Of a stretch of DNA of 64,000 bases, positions 51,910 to 60,588 are shown piece by piece (positions within the stretch are counted from its first letter, which is position 1; every line of letters begins with the position of its first letter). Origin of the DNA: Actinoplanes palleronii (GTDB lineage Bacteria > Actinomycetota > Actinomycetes > Mycobacteriales > Micromonosporaceae). Both the position numbers and the translations under genes were made by a program. The notes under the pieces are model-generated. The model saw nothing but the letters and a program-made list of their open reading frames with translations. It was not told the DNA's origin and searched no databases. The DNA lies in contig NZ_BOMS01000057.1 in assembly GCF_016862315.1 (NCBI RefSeq), positions 62,001 through 126,000 on the forward strand, written 5' to 3'.

Positions 51910-51911
51910 GC

Positions 51912-51958
51912 TCATCGGGGCGGGCCGGGAACACGCCGGTTCCGGCCCGCCCCGATGA
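51912..51958. terminator. Bidirectional terminator hairpin
   Basis: A perfect 17-bp stem (51912-51928 with 51942-51958, TCATCGGGGCGGGCCGG) with a 13-base loop separates the convergent ligase and acetyltransferase stops (51909 and 51969). Confidence 0.8.
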
Positions 51959-51968
51959 CCGATGGTGA

Positions 51969-54653
51969 TCAATCAGCGGCACGCAGCCGCCGGAGGACGG
52001 GGTCGGGTTCGGCGCCGACCGGCGCCAGCCGAAGCTTGGCGTCCACCGCCGTCACCAGGTCCGGCCCGGCCAGCACCGGGTTCAGGTCCAGCTCCGCGAC
52101 CTCGGGGTGGTCCTCGGCGAGCCGGGCCAGCCGCAGCAGCAGCTCCTCGAGTGCTCCGGTGTCGACCGGCGGCGCGCCCCGATAACCGGTGAGCAACGGC
52201 GCGCAGCGCAGCGAGCGCCACATCCGCCCGGCGTCCAGATCGGTCATCGGCACCAGCCGCAGCGCCCGGTCGGCGAGCAGGTCGGTCTGCACCCCGCCGA
52301 GCCCGAGCAGCACCAGGGACCCGAACAACGGGTCGTGGACCAGCCCGGCGACCAGCTCGACCGGCGCGCTGACCTGGTGTTGCACCAGCAGGCCGGCACC
52401 GGGGCGTCCAGCCGCGGCCACCGACGCGCACGCCGCGCGGACCGCGTCCGGCCCGGTTAGCCCGGTCCGCACGCCACCGGTGTCGCTCTTGTGCACCACC
52501 TGCGGGTCCGCCGACTTGAGCACGACCGGGTAGCCGAGCCGGTCGGCCGCCGCGACCGCCGTGTCCGGGTCGGACACCGTGGCGGTGGTGAGGATGGGGA
52601 TGCCGTACGTGGCCAGGATCTCCGCCGTCCGTTCGTACGACTGCCAGCCGGTCTGCTCGGCCATCGCCTTGGTGATCAGAGCGCGGGCCCGGTCGGCGTC
52701 GATGCCGGGCAGCTCGGGACGACGCCCGAGGGGCTGCCGCTGCCACTGCGCGTGCGACCAGGCGTGCCCCATCGCCCGTACCGCGTGTTCCGGCAGCTCG
52801 TAGACGGGCACCCGGCGGGTGGCGAGCGTGGGCGGGGTGTCGCCGGCACCGCCGGTCAGCACCACGGCCATCGGCAGGTGCGGGTACCGGTCGGCGATCG
52901 GCGCCAGGGCCGCGAGGATGGAGTCCGGCCGGTTGGCCCGGGTGCGGATGACGACGAACAGCAGCAGGTCGGCGCTGCCGCTGCGGGCCACCGCGTCGGC
53001 GACGGCCGCGAACGCCTCCGGCGACGCCCCGGCGCCCAGGTCGATCGGGTTGTCCAGTCCGGCGGCGTGCGGCGCCACCGCCGAGACCTCGGCCCGGACG
53101 TGCCCGGGCAGTGCCGGGACCTGCAGCCCGGCCGGCTCCGCGGCGTCGGCCGCGAGCACGTTTAGGCCGCCGGCGTTGCCCACCACGGCCAGGCGCGGCC
53201 CGGCCGGCGCGGGTTGATCGGTGAGCATCCGGGCGGCGTCCAGCAACTCACCGAGGGTGTCCGTGCGGATCACGCCCGCCTGGGCGAACAGCGCGTCGAC
53301 CGTGGCGGCCGGCGCCGCGGCGGCCGCGGTGTGCGACGCGCCGGCCCGTCGCCCGGCGGCCGACCGGCCGCTCTTGATGGCCAGGACCGGCTTGCGCCGG
53401 GAGAGCGCCCGCACGGTACGGGCGAACTTGCGGGGATTGCCGAACGACTCCAGGTACAGCGCGACCGCCCGGGTGGCCGGGTCGTCGTACCAGTAGGCGA
53501 TCAGGTCGTTGCCGCTGACATCCACCTTGTTGCCCAGCGAGACCAGGGTCGAGATGCCGCAGCCGGTACGGATGGCGTTCTGCACGACGGCGATCGCGAC
53601 CGCCCCGGACTGCGCGGCCACGGCCAGTCCGCCGGGCGGCGGGGGAGCGGGGGCGAAGCTGGCGTCGAGACGGACCCGGGGATCGGTGTTGACCACGCCG
53701 AGGCAGTTCGGGCCGACCAGCCGGATGCCGTGCGACCGGGCCAGGGACAGCAGCGCGGCCTGCCGTACCCGGCCCTCCGCGCCGGCCTCGGCGAATCCGG
53801 CGCTGAGCACGACCGCCGCCCGGGCCCCGGCCTGAGCGCCGTCGGTGAGCACGGCGGCGACCTGGTCGGCGGGCACCGCGACGACCAGCAGGTCCACCGG
53901 TGTGGGCAGGTCGGTCAGGCGCCGGAAGGCGGGCACACCGGCGACCGGCTCGCCGGATCGGTTGATCGCGTACAGGGTTCCGGTGAAGCCGTACTCCCGC
54001 AGGGCGCGCAGGGTCTCGTGGCCCGCCCGGCCGGGCCGGCGCCCGGCGCCCACCACCGCGACCGCGCCGGGACTCAGCAGCGCCCGCAGCGAGGCCCGCT
54101 CGGCGACGCGGTCGCGGACGTCCACCGCTTCCTCGGTGGCCTCGTCGTCGCCGGTGCGCAGGCGCACGTCGACCACGCCGTGGTCGAAGCTGCTGCGCGC
54201 CTGCGAGGTCAGGTCGCGGGCGACCCGCAACATGTCGTGGTTGCCGGGCAGCACCTCGCCCTCCAGGTCGGTGATGCCGTGCCGCCGGGCCCGGACGGTC
54301 AGGTGCTCCAGCAGCAGGGTCGCGATGCCACGGCCGTGGTGCCGGTCCGCGACGAAGACGGCGAACTCCGCGCGTGGCTCGTCGTCGACGCGTTCGCAGG
54401 AGGCGACACCGACCAGCTCGTCACCCTGGTGAGCGGCCATGACCAGGTGCCGCTCGGACTCTGGGCGGCACAACCGGTCCACCTCGGCGGCCAGGGTCGC
54501 GCTGCCGGGTGTGGCGAAGAAGCGCAGGCGCAGGTTCTCCGGGGACGCCTCGGCGTACAGGACAGTGACCTGGCGGCGGTCAGCGGCGGTGAGCGGCCGG
54601 ATCGAGATGATCCCGCCGTCCGCGGTGAGCGCGTCCACGGTCTCGGTGCTCAT
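51969..54653 (-). CDS. GNAT - NDP-forming acyl-CoA synthetase fusion, Pat-type protein acetyltransferase
   Basis: The 894-residue protein has an N-terminal GNAT (about 10-160; DGGIISIRPLTAADRR, RHHGRGIATLLLEHL), then the CoA-binding, succinyl-CoA ligase-like and ATP-grasp units of an acyl-CoA synthetase (VGAGRRPGRAGHETL; GPNCLGVVNTDP; ASHTAAAAAP; YPVVLKSADPQVVHKSDTGGV). In Salmonella Pat the GNAT is at the C-terminus; GNAT-first order is known in Streptomyces Pat. It acetylates Lys of acyl-CoA synthetases. The likely phosphohistidine in SHTA is kept, so synthetase activity cannot be excluded. ATG 54653 overlaps the upstream USP stop, forming a two-gene operon. Confidence 0.88.
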   Translation of the reverse strand: MSTETVDALTADGGIISIRPLTAADRRQVTVLYAEASPENLRLRFFATPGSATLAAEVDRLCRPESERHLVMAAHQGDELVGVASCERVDDEPRAEFAVFVADRHHGRGIATLLLEHLTVRARRHGITDLEGEVLPGNHDMLRVARDLTSQARSSFDHGVVDVRLRTGDDEATEEAVDVRDRVAERASLRALLSPGAVAVVGAGRRPGRAGHETLRALREYGFTGTLYAINRSGEPVAGVPAFRRLTDLPTPVDLLVVAVPADQVAAVLTDGAQAGARAAVVLSAGFAEAGAEGRVRQAALLSLARSHGIRLVGPNCLGVVNTDPRVRLDASFAPAPPPPGGLAVAAQSGAVAIAVVQNAIRTGCGISTLVSLGNKVDVSGNDLIAYWYDDPATRAVALYLESFGNPRKFARTVRALSRRKPVLAIKSGRSAAGRRAGASHTAAAAAPAATVDALFAQAGVIRTDTLGELLDAARMLTDQPAPAGPRLAVVGNAGGLNVLAADAAEPAGLQVPALPGHVRAEVSAVAPHAAGLDNPIDLGAGASPEAFAAVADAVARSGSADLLLFVVIRTRANRPDSILAALAPIADRYPHLPMAVVLTGGAGDTPPTLATRRVPVYELPEHAVRAMGHAWSHAQWQRQPLGRRPELPGIDADRARALITKAMAEQTGWQSYERTAEILATYGIPILTTATVSDPDTAVAAADRLGYPVVLKSADPQVVHKSDTGGVRTGLTGPDAVRAACASVAAAGRPGAGLLVQHQVSAPVELVAGLVHDPLFGSLVLLGLGGVQTDLLADRALRLVPMTDLDAGRMWRSLRCAPLLTGYRGAPPVDTGALEELLLRLARLAEDHPEVAELDLNPVLAGPDLVTAVDAKLRLAPVGAEPDPVLRRLRAAD

Positions 54654-55540
54654 CGGTGATCCCGGCGTTGCCGATCCAGGTAGACCGGGCAGTCGGCGTG
54701 CTGCAGCAGTTGCAGGCCGGTCGATCCGAGCAGCGATCCGGCGACCACACCGTGCCCGCGGCTGCCGACCACCACCAACTGTGCGCTCCGGGAGACGCCG
54801 GTCAGCAGACCGGCGGCGCCGTCGTGCGAGAGCAGCGTCTCGACCGGCACCTCCGGGAACTTCATCCGCCACGGCGCGAGCTGCGCTTCCAGCCGGTCCC
54901 GTTCGGCGGTGTCCTGCTCGGGAGTCCGGACGCTCTGGGGTGCCACGTCGCGGTAGTGGTACTGCAACGGCACCACCGGCAGGTAGGAACGGATCACCTC
55001 GAGCCCGGTGCCGCGGTCGGCGGCGGCGGTGAACGCGGTGGCCAGGACGTGGCCGGCGGCGGCCGAGTCGTCGACCCCGGCGGCCACCGGGCCGTCGGTG
55101 GCGCCGGAGCGGCCCCGGACCACCACCACCGGACCGGGCGCGTGGGTGGCGACGCGCTGACCGACCGAGCCGAGCAGCAGGCCGGCGAACCCGCCGTGGC
55201 CCCGGTGGCCCAGCACCAGCAGGTCCACGTCGTCGTCGGCCGCGGCGGCCAGTAGCCGGGCGGCCGGGTCGCCGACCAGGGTGACCCGGCCGCCCGGCAC
55301 GTCCGGCGCGGCGGCCCGGGCGGCGGTGGTGGCAGCGGCGGTGACGTCCTCCGCCGCCCGGCGGACCGTCGCCGCCTGCGTACCGTGAATGTCGTAGCGG
55401 GCCATGGTCCAGTCCCAGTCCAGGACGTGCGCCACGGAGAGCCGGCAGTGCCGGCGTGCGGCCTCGGCGGCCGCCCACCGTACTGTCGCCTCTCCGCTGG
55501 CGGCGCCGTCGGTGGCGACCATGATGGTGGGGGTTCGCAT
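54650..55540 (-). CDS. Universal stress protein, two domains (USP 3)
   Basis: A 296-residue tandem USP with GHRGHGGFAGLLLGS and GSRGHGVVAGSLLGS. It is clearly duplicated with USP 6 at 62247-63110: both share HVLDWDW, ARYD, a RSYLPxxP loop, TPEQDTAERDRL or TPDQDTAERDRL, and VETLLSH. Its TGA overlaps the ATG of the acetyltransferase. ATG 55540 follows AGGAGGAGAG. The directional box is 55 bases upstream. Confidence 0.9.
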   Translation of the reverse strand: MRTPTIMVATDGAASGEATVRWAAAEAARRHCRLSVAHVLDWDWTMARYDIHGTQAATVRRAAEDVTAAATTAARAAAPDVPGGRVTLVGDPAARLLAAAADDDVDLLVLGHRGHGGFAGLLLGSVGQRVATHAPGPVVVVRGRSGATDGPVAAGVDDSAAAGHVLATAFTAAADRGTGLEVIRSYLPVVPLQYHYRDVAPQSVRTPEQDTAERDRLEAQLAPWRMKFPEVPVETLLSHDGAAGLLTGVSRSAQLVVVGSRGHGVVAGSLLGSTGLQLLQHADCPVYLDRQRRDHR

Positions 55541-55595
55541 CTCTCCTCCTTCTCGTCCTCCCCTCATCGTCGATCGATGCCGGCCCGGTGCGGCA

Positions 55596-55609
55596 GGGCG
55601 GGAGGTCCC
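55596..55609 (-). promoter_or_regulatory. Directional DosR-like box for the USP-acetyltransferase operon
   Basis: Leftward reading is GGGACCTCCCGCCC followed by TGCCG, 55 bases before USP 3. Confidence 0.6.
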
Positions 55610-55654
55610 GTCCGGGCGGGCCGTTGGCCAATCGCGGCAGGCGGGAACACAAGA

Positions 55655-55678
55655 GGCCGGCCGCGGGAGCGGCCGGCC
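55655..55678 (-). terminator. Terminator hairpin after doxX
   Basis: A perfect 10-bp stem (GGCCGGCCGC and its complement) with GGGA loop lies 15 bases beyond the doxX stop in the direction of transcription. Confidence 0.7.
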
Positions 55679-55693
55679 GGGGTGTACTCGGCG

Positions 55694-56278
55694 TCAGATC
55701 AGCCAGCGGTAGCGCTGGACGAGGGGCAGCTTGGCCCACTGGCGGCCGAGGCCCCAGGTGTGTCCGGCGTAGGTGAGGGCGGTGACGATCGCGCCGAGAG
55801 CGTAGATGATGTGGTAGTCGATGATCGGGTTGGTGGAGTGGGTGGCCTCGCCACTGGTGCCGGTCTTGGCCGGGGGGAACTCGGCGAACCACATGAGCAG
55901 CATCATGGCGGTGGCCGCGACGGCGGCGATGCGCATGCCGATGCCGAGGATCAGGGCGACGCCGATGCCGAGCAGACCGATCATGAACAGCCAGTCGGCC
56001 CAGCCCTGTCCGGCGATGTCGTGGAAGAAGCCCTGGAACGGGCCGGCGTCGACGCCGGAGAGGAAACCCTTGGTCGGGGAGCCGCCGTCGATCCACGCTT
56101 TGGCGGACGGAGTGGCGTAGCCCCAGCCGAAGGTCTTGTCGAGGAACGCCCAGAGGAAGACGAACCCGGTGGAGATACGCAGCACGGCGAGGCCGCGGGC
56201 CGCGGCGGTGGTGAGCATGGATCCGGGAGCCGGGGCGTGTTCGAGAGTGTGGGCCGCGTCGCGGCCGGTGGTGGTCAT
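55694..56278 (-). CDS. DoxX-family membrane protein
   Basis: A 194-residue protein with four helices of the DoxX type: LAVLRISTGFVFLWAFLDKTFGWG, WLFMIGLLGIGVALILGIGMRI, AATAMMLLMWFAEFPP and YHIIYALGAIVTALTYAG. DoxX proteins are linked to thiosulfate:quinone oxidoreductase and to thiol redox control in mycobacteria (with SodA and a sulfurtransferase). Here it stands alone after paired boxes and the 51-bp repeat. The N-terminal ~25 residues are polar and likely cytosolic. Confidence 0.85.
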   Translation of the reverse strand: MTTTGRDAAHTLEHAPAPGSMLTTAAARGLAVLRISTGFVFLWAFLDKTFGWGYATPSAKAWIDGGSPTKGFLSGVDAGPFQGFFHDIAGQGWADWLFMIGLLGIGVALILGIGMRIAAVAATAMMLLMWFAEFPPAKTGTSGEATHSTNPIIDYHIIYALGAIVTALTYAGHTWGLGRQWAKLPLVQRYRWLI

Positions 56279-56307
56279 GGTCTCCTCCTCACAGATGCGC
56301 TTCTATG

Positions 56308-56358
56308 ACCGACTATTCGCCGCCGGGCACCGTGGTCACCCGGGCTGGTGTCCCTGAC
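56308..56358 (-). repeat. 51-bp dispersed repeat, copy B
   Basis: Matches 574-624 at 48 of 51 positions, in the same orientation relative to the leftward gene. Its right end overlaps the first of two DosR-like boxes. Confidence 0.8.
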
Positions 56359-56377
56359 TGTGCGGGCCGAACGGCCC
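56341..56377 (-). promoter_or_regulatory. Pair of DosR-like boxes upstream of doxX
   Basis: 56341-56354 (leftward GGGACACCAGCCCG) and 56364-56377 (GGGCCGAACGGCCC) have centres 23 bp apart, about two helical turns, and stand 62 bases from the doxX start. These two lack the TGCC extension. Confidence 0.55.
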
Positions 56378-56398
56378 TCGTGGTGACGCCTGTGCCGA

Positions 56399-58592
56399 TC
56401 ACCGGACGAGATCGGACCGGTGGGCCGGGCCGCGTCCGGGCGGCTGCACCGGTGTGCCGGTCAGCGGGGTGATCGGCGGGATCGGGCGGCGTACCGCTGC
56501 CGCGGTCGTGACGACCAGGCGTTCGCCGTGGTGCGACAGGGTCAGCTCGGCGTCGCCGCGGCCGGTTCGCAGCGTGTAGACGGCCTCGCCGGGCCGGACC
56601 GTCACGTGCAGACGATGTCCCCGCCAGAGCAGGGAGAAGGCGAGCCGGTCGATCCGGCAGGGCAGCCGGGGCGCGAAGGACAGCGCGCCGTCGTGATCCC
56701 GCATCCCGCCCAGCCCGGCGACCAGGGACAGCCAGGCGCCGGCCAGCGACGCGATGTGCACTCCGTCGCGGGTGTTGCGGTGCAGGTCGTGCAGGTCCAT
56801 CAGCACCGCCTCGCCGATGTAGTCGTGGGCCAGCTCCAGATGCCCGAGCTCGGCGGCCAGGATCGCCTGGGTGCACGCGGACAGCGAGGAGTCCCGCACG
56901 GTACGGCGCTCGTAGTAGGCGAAGTCGCGGGCCTTGTCCGCCGGGTCGAAGGCGTCGCCGCACCAGTGCAGGGCGAGCACCAGGTCCGCCTGCTTGACCA
57001 CCTGCGTGCGGTACAGGTCGAGGTACGGGTGGTGCAGCATCAGCGGGTAGTCGCCAGGCCCGGCGGCGGCGAAGTCCCACTCCTTCATCACCGTGAACCC
57101 GCGCACTTGCGGATGCACGCCGAGCTCGTCGTCGTACGGGATGCTCATCGCCGCGGCGGCGGCCCGCCATGCCGCGACCTCCTGCCCGGTCACCGCCAGC
57201 GCCGCGGCCCGGTCCGGCTGACGTGCCGCCGCGTCGGCGGCCGCGGTCAGGTTCCGCCGGGCCATCAGGTTGGTGTAGACGTTGTCGTCGGCGACCGCCG
57301 TGTACTCGTCCGGTCCGGTGACCCCGCCCAGGTGGAAGGCCCCGTGCCGGTCGTAGTGGCCGAACGAGACCCACAGCCGGGCGGTTTCCACCAGCAGTTC
57401 GACGCCGGCGTCCCGCTCGAACGCGGTGTCGCCGGTCGCGTTCAGGTACCGGACCACCGCGTCGGCTATGTCGGCGCCCAGGTGCACGGCCGCGGTGCCG
57501 GCCGGCCAGTAGCCGGAGCACTCGTGCCCGCGGATGGTCCGCCACGGGAACGCCGCGCCCGCCCAGCCCAGGGTGGCGGCCCGTTCCCGGGCCAGGTCCA
57601 GGGTGGCGTGACGCCAGCGCAGCGCCTCGGCCGCGGCCCGCGGCTGCAGGTAGGTCAGCACCGGCAGGACGTAGCGTTCGGTGTCCCAGAAGACGTGCCC
57701 GTCGTATCCCGCCCCGGTCAGCCCCTTGGCCGCGATCGGCCGCTTCTGGGCCCGCGCCCCTGCCTGGAGCACGTGGAACATGGCGAACCGGACCGCCTGC
57801 TGCACCTCGGCGTCGCCGTCGAGTTCGATGTCGGCGCCGTCCCAGAACGTGTCGAGGTAGGCGCGCTGCGCGGCGAGCAGGCCGTCCCAGCCCTCGATCC
57901 GGGCGCCCGCGAGCGCCGCGACCACCTGGTCCCGGATCGCGGGCCGGGAGCGGCGGCTGGACCAGCCGTATGCCACCAGTTTGACCAGGCGCAATCGCTG
58001 TCCCGGTACCAGCCGGCAGGCCACCGTGGTCCGGGCCAGATCCGGCTCGGCCTCGGTCTCGTACCGGGTTCGCCACCAGCTCGGACTGGACGATCACCCG
58101 CACCGGGGTGTCCACCGGGGTCACCTCATAGGCGATCGCGACGATGGAACGCTGGGTGAAGGAGACCAGGCGCGTCGATCGGACCCGTACCCGCCGGCCG
58201 GCACCGGACTCCCAGTCCACCTCGCGGCGCAGCACGCCGTCGCGCAGGTCGAGTGCGCGCTCGTGGCGCAGCAGCCGGCCGTCGCGGACGTCGAGCGGCT
58301 CGTCGTCGACCAGCAGGCGGATCACCTTGCCGTCGGTCACGTTCACGATCGTCTGCCCGGACTCCGGATAGCCGAATCCACCCTCGGCGTACGGCAGCGG
58401 CCGCAACTCATAGAACGAGTTGAGATAGGTCCCCGGCATGGCGTGCGGGTCGCCCTCGTCAAGGTTCCCGCGCAGCCCGACGTGCCCGTTGGACAACGCG
58501 AAAACCGATTCCGATCGGGCCAGCAGCGCGTCGTCCAGGTACGTCTCGCGCACCTGCCACGGCTCCACCGTGTACGCCGGATGCCGGGTCAT
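56399..58592 (-). pseudogene. GH65 family disaccharide phosphorylase/hydrolase with a frameshift
   Basis: The gene starts at ATG 58592 (GAGGGGACG before it) with an N-terminal domain of GH65 (VEPWQVRETYLDD, SNGHVGLRGNLDEGDPHA, VQSELVAN). At about 58065 the frame breaks, and the rest continues from EPDLARTTVACRL in the next frame for ~540 residues. The catalytic module is complete: GHVFWDTERYVLPVL, GGVTGPDEYTAVADDNVYTNLMARRNL (catalytic Glu) and HWCGDAFDP. One indel separates two otherwise healthy halves, so this is a recent inactivation, a sequencing error or a programmed shift. Substrate would be trehalose, maltose or kojibiose. Confidence 0.85.
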
Positions 58593-58621
58593 CGTCCCCT
58601 CACCGTCCGGCCTCCCCCGGC

Positions 58622-58647
58622 GCCGGCGCCCGTCGCGGGGCGCCGGC
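58622..58647 (-). terminator. Hairpin after USP 4
   Basis: A perfect 10-bp stem (GCCGGCGCCC paired with GGGCGCCGGC) with loop GTCGCG lies 13 bases past the USP 4 stop (58661), reading leftward. It would separate that gene from the GH65 gene. Confidence 0.65.
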
Positions 58648-58660
58648 TGCCTGTTCCCGT

Positions 58661-59140
58661 CTACCGCTGGGCGGTGCGCACCGCCGGTTCCCGGTCCGGC
58701 ACCGGTTCCCCGAGATGGGTCGGGATGACCACCACCGGGCAGGTGGCCCTGCGGATGCATGCCTCGCTGACCGAGCCGAGCACGGAGTGCCGCAGCCGGC
58801 TGTGCCCGTGACTGCCCAGCACCAGCAGGTCGGCGCTGCGGGCCATGGCGATCAGCACGTCGGCCGGCCGGCCCTCGACGGTCTCGGCCGCGATCGGCAG
58901 GTGCGATCCGTGTTCCGCGATCACGGCCTGGACCTGGCGTTCCAGCACCGCGGTGGCCTGCCGGTGCTCCTCCTCGGGCGAGGTCGCGGTGAGCACGTCG
59001 GCCTCGACACCGTCCCAGGACCAGGCGAGCACGGCCTGCACGGCGGTGTCGCGCCCGGCAGCTTCCCGGGCCGCCCACTCCAGCGCGCGGCGGCCACTGT
59101 CGGAGCCGTCCACGCCCACGACGATCAGATGGTTCTTCAT
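58661..59140 (-). CDS. Universal stress protein, one domain (USP 4)
   Basis: A 159-residue USP starting HLIVVGVDGSDSGRRALEWAA, with GSHGHSRLRHSVLGS and CPVVVIP, close to the single-domain group that binds ATP. ATG 59140 follows GGAGACAGCC. The directional box at 59204 points at it. Confidence 0.88.
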   Translation of the reverse strand: MKNHLIVVGVDGSDSGRRALEWAAREAAGRDTAVQAVLAWSWDGVEADVLTATSPEEEHRQATAVLERQVQAVIAEHGSHLPIAAETVEGRPADVLIAMARSADLLVLGSHGHSRLRHSVLGSVSEACIRRATCPVVVIPTHLGEPVPDREPAVRTAQR

Positions 59141-59203
59141 GGCTGTCTCCTCTGCTCAGCCGTCCTCTGCGTCCAGCGTCATCCCCGCGATCCCCGCCGG
59201 GCA

Positions 59204-59217
59204 GGGTCACAGGTCCC
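59204..59217 (-). promoter_or_regulatory. Directional DosR-like box for USP 4
   Basis: Leftward reading is GGGACCTGTGACCC followed by TGCCC, 63 bases before the start codon. Confidence 0.65.
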
Positions 59218-59234
59218 GTCCTGTCCCGGCCGGC

Positions 59235-60158
59235 TCACCCGCTGACCCGGGCACCCGTCGTGTGCGGTGCCGCCGGCGTTTCCACCGGCCAGTCCGGCGG
59301 GACGAGCAGCACCGGGCAGAGCCCCTGATGACTCGCCACCCGGCCGCCCTGCTCGCCGATCAGTTCGGTCAGCCGCCCGCGCCCACCGGTGCCGGCGACC
59401 AGCAGCCGGCTGCGACGTGATGCCCGTTGCAGGGTGTAGGGCACGTCCAGGTCGGGAACGATCATCGAGGTGACCGGCACCTGAGGTAGCTGCCAGGACC
59501 ATTCGGCCAGCGCCCCGGCCAGGGCTTCCGCCATCGCCACGCGTTGCGGATCCGCGCGCGCCACCGGGAACGGGTGTCGTTCCGCGCGGTCCGGCGGCTG
59601 CCGCCACGCGTGGATCACGACGAGGTCGGCTCCGGACCGGACGGCTTGGGCGAAGGCGTACCCGAGGGCGGGCTCGGCCGGGCGTCCCGAGACGCCGACG
59701 ACGACCGGGCCCCGCGGGTCGGCGCGGCCGCGGTGGACCAGCAACGGACACGGACAGGCGCGGGCCAGCAGGCGAGCGGTCGAACCCCAGTCGGCGCGGT
59801 TGATCTGCCCGTTCCGGTGTCCGACCACCAGGAGCCCGGCGTCCCGGCAGCAGTCGGCGAGCGCCTCGCCGGGGAGGCCGGGCCGCAGCTCGGTCTCGAC
59901 GACCAGTCCCGGATCGACCGAGGCGGCGTGCTCGGCGGCGAAGGTCAGCAGCCGGCTGCCCTGCGCCACCCCGCGATGCGGGCCTTGGACGCGGAACGGG
60001 CCGTGATAATGGCCGGGCCAGGCGTGCACGATGAGCAGTCGCGCCGACCGGCGGACGGCTTCGGCCACCGCCACCTCGACGGTGGCCGGGCAGGCCGGGG
60101 TGCCGTCGACGCCGACCACGACCGTGCGGTGATCAGAAGACGCGAAGGCCTTTTCCAT
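59235..60158 (-). CDS. Universal stress protein, two domains, degenerate second ATP site (USP 5)
   Basis: The 307-residue protein has VVVGVDGTPACPATVEVAVAE at the start and a second unit from PVVVGVSGRPAEPALGYAF. The glycine loops are altered (GHRNGQINRADWGS; GTGGRGRLTELIGEQGG), so nucleotide binding may be weak or lost. The ATG at 60158 has no ribosome-binding site and lies inside a perfect inverted repeat, so it may be a leaderless message. Unlike its neighbours it lacks a DosR-like box. Confidence 0.8.
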   Translation of the reverse strand: MEKAFASSDHRTVVVGVDGTPACPATVEVAVAEAVRRSARLLIVHAWPGHYHGPFRVQGPHRGVAQGSRLLTFAAEHAASVDPGLVVETELRPGLPGEALADCCRDAGLLVVGHRNGQINRADWGSTARLLARACPCPLLVHRGRADPRGPVVVGVSGRPAEPALGYAFAQAVRSGADLVVIHAWRQPPDRAERHPFPVARADPQRVAMAEALAGALAEWSWQLPQVPVTSMIVPDLDVPYTLQRASRRSRLLVAGTGGRGRLTELIGEQGGRVASHQGLCPVLLVPPDWPVETPAAPHTTGARVSG

Positions 60159-60174
60159 AACCGTACGTTATGGA
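60154..60174 (-). promoter_or_regulatory. Perfect 21-bp inverted repeat over the USP 5 start
   Basis: Arms TCCATAAC and GTTATGGA (8 bp each) flank CGTAC. The leftward ATG is part of the left arm. An operator that would block initiation at a leaderless promoter is the simplest reading; it is unrelated to the GGGAC boxes. Confidence 0.55.
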
Positions 60175-60245
60175 GCGGTCATCGTACGCGGATACGGTCC
60201 GTGGTCCGTCACCTCGGGGCCGAAGGACTCCTTCCCGGTGTACGA

Positions 60246-60259
60246 GGGACGTCTGGCCC
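60246..60259 (+). promoter_or_regulatory. Directional DosR-like box for the SHOCT gene
   Basis: GGGACGTCTGGCCC followed by TTGGTGCC, 57 bases before ATG 60317. A second weak copy (GGGCCGAAGGACTC) is at 60217-60230. Confidence 0.6.
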
Positions 60260-60316
60260 TTGGTGCCGCGATGGCAGCCGATCGACGCTGGCGGTAGAGC
60301 CTGAGGAGGTATGGCC

Positions 60317-60544
60317 ATGATGTACAACTCGCCGCACATGCTGGGAATGGGATCGGGCTGGGTCATGATCCTGCTATCGCTGGGGGTGCTCGCGATCGCC
60401 CTCGTCGGTCTCGTCGTCTGGAACCCGCCGCGCCCCGGTCGTCTCGGCGCCGAGCAGGTCCTCGCGGACCGGTTCGCCCGTGGCGAGATCGACGCAGAGG
60501 AGTACCAGCAGCGCTTGTACACGCTCCGCGGCGCCGGGCACTGA
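60317..60544 (+). CDS. SHOCT-domain small membrane protein
   Basis: A 75-residue protein: one helix (about 13-35, WVMILLSLGVLAIALVGLVVW) and a canonical SHOCT tail, AEQVLADRFARGEIDAEEYQQRL. ATG 60317 is best spaced (7 bases) from AGGAGG at 60304-60309; ATG 60311 is too close. It shares layout (helix, linker, GEI-xxxxY) with the two TTLEG proteins but is only distantly related. Probably cotranscribed with the STAS gene. Confidence 0.78.
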   Translation: MMYNSPHMLGMGSGWVMILLSLGVLAIALVGLVVWNPPRPGRLGAEQVLADRFARGEIDAEEYQQRLYTLRGAGH

Positions 60545-60588
60545 AGGAACGGACCGGGTACGCCGGAAGGCGTCACCGGGCGGCCGCC

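Noticed and set aside
51969..56096. A single giant protein joining DoxX, USP 3 and the acetyltransferase
   Set aside because: The first ~480 codons are out of frame with USP 3 and DoxX; the clear ATG at 54653 overlaps the USP stop.
56313..59210. A 965-codon minus-strand frame covering the GH65 and USP 4 genes
   Set aside because: Only its middle section is real (the N-terminal part of GH65). The rest reads USP 4 and the GH65 C-terminus out of frame.
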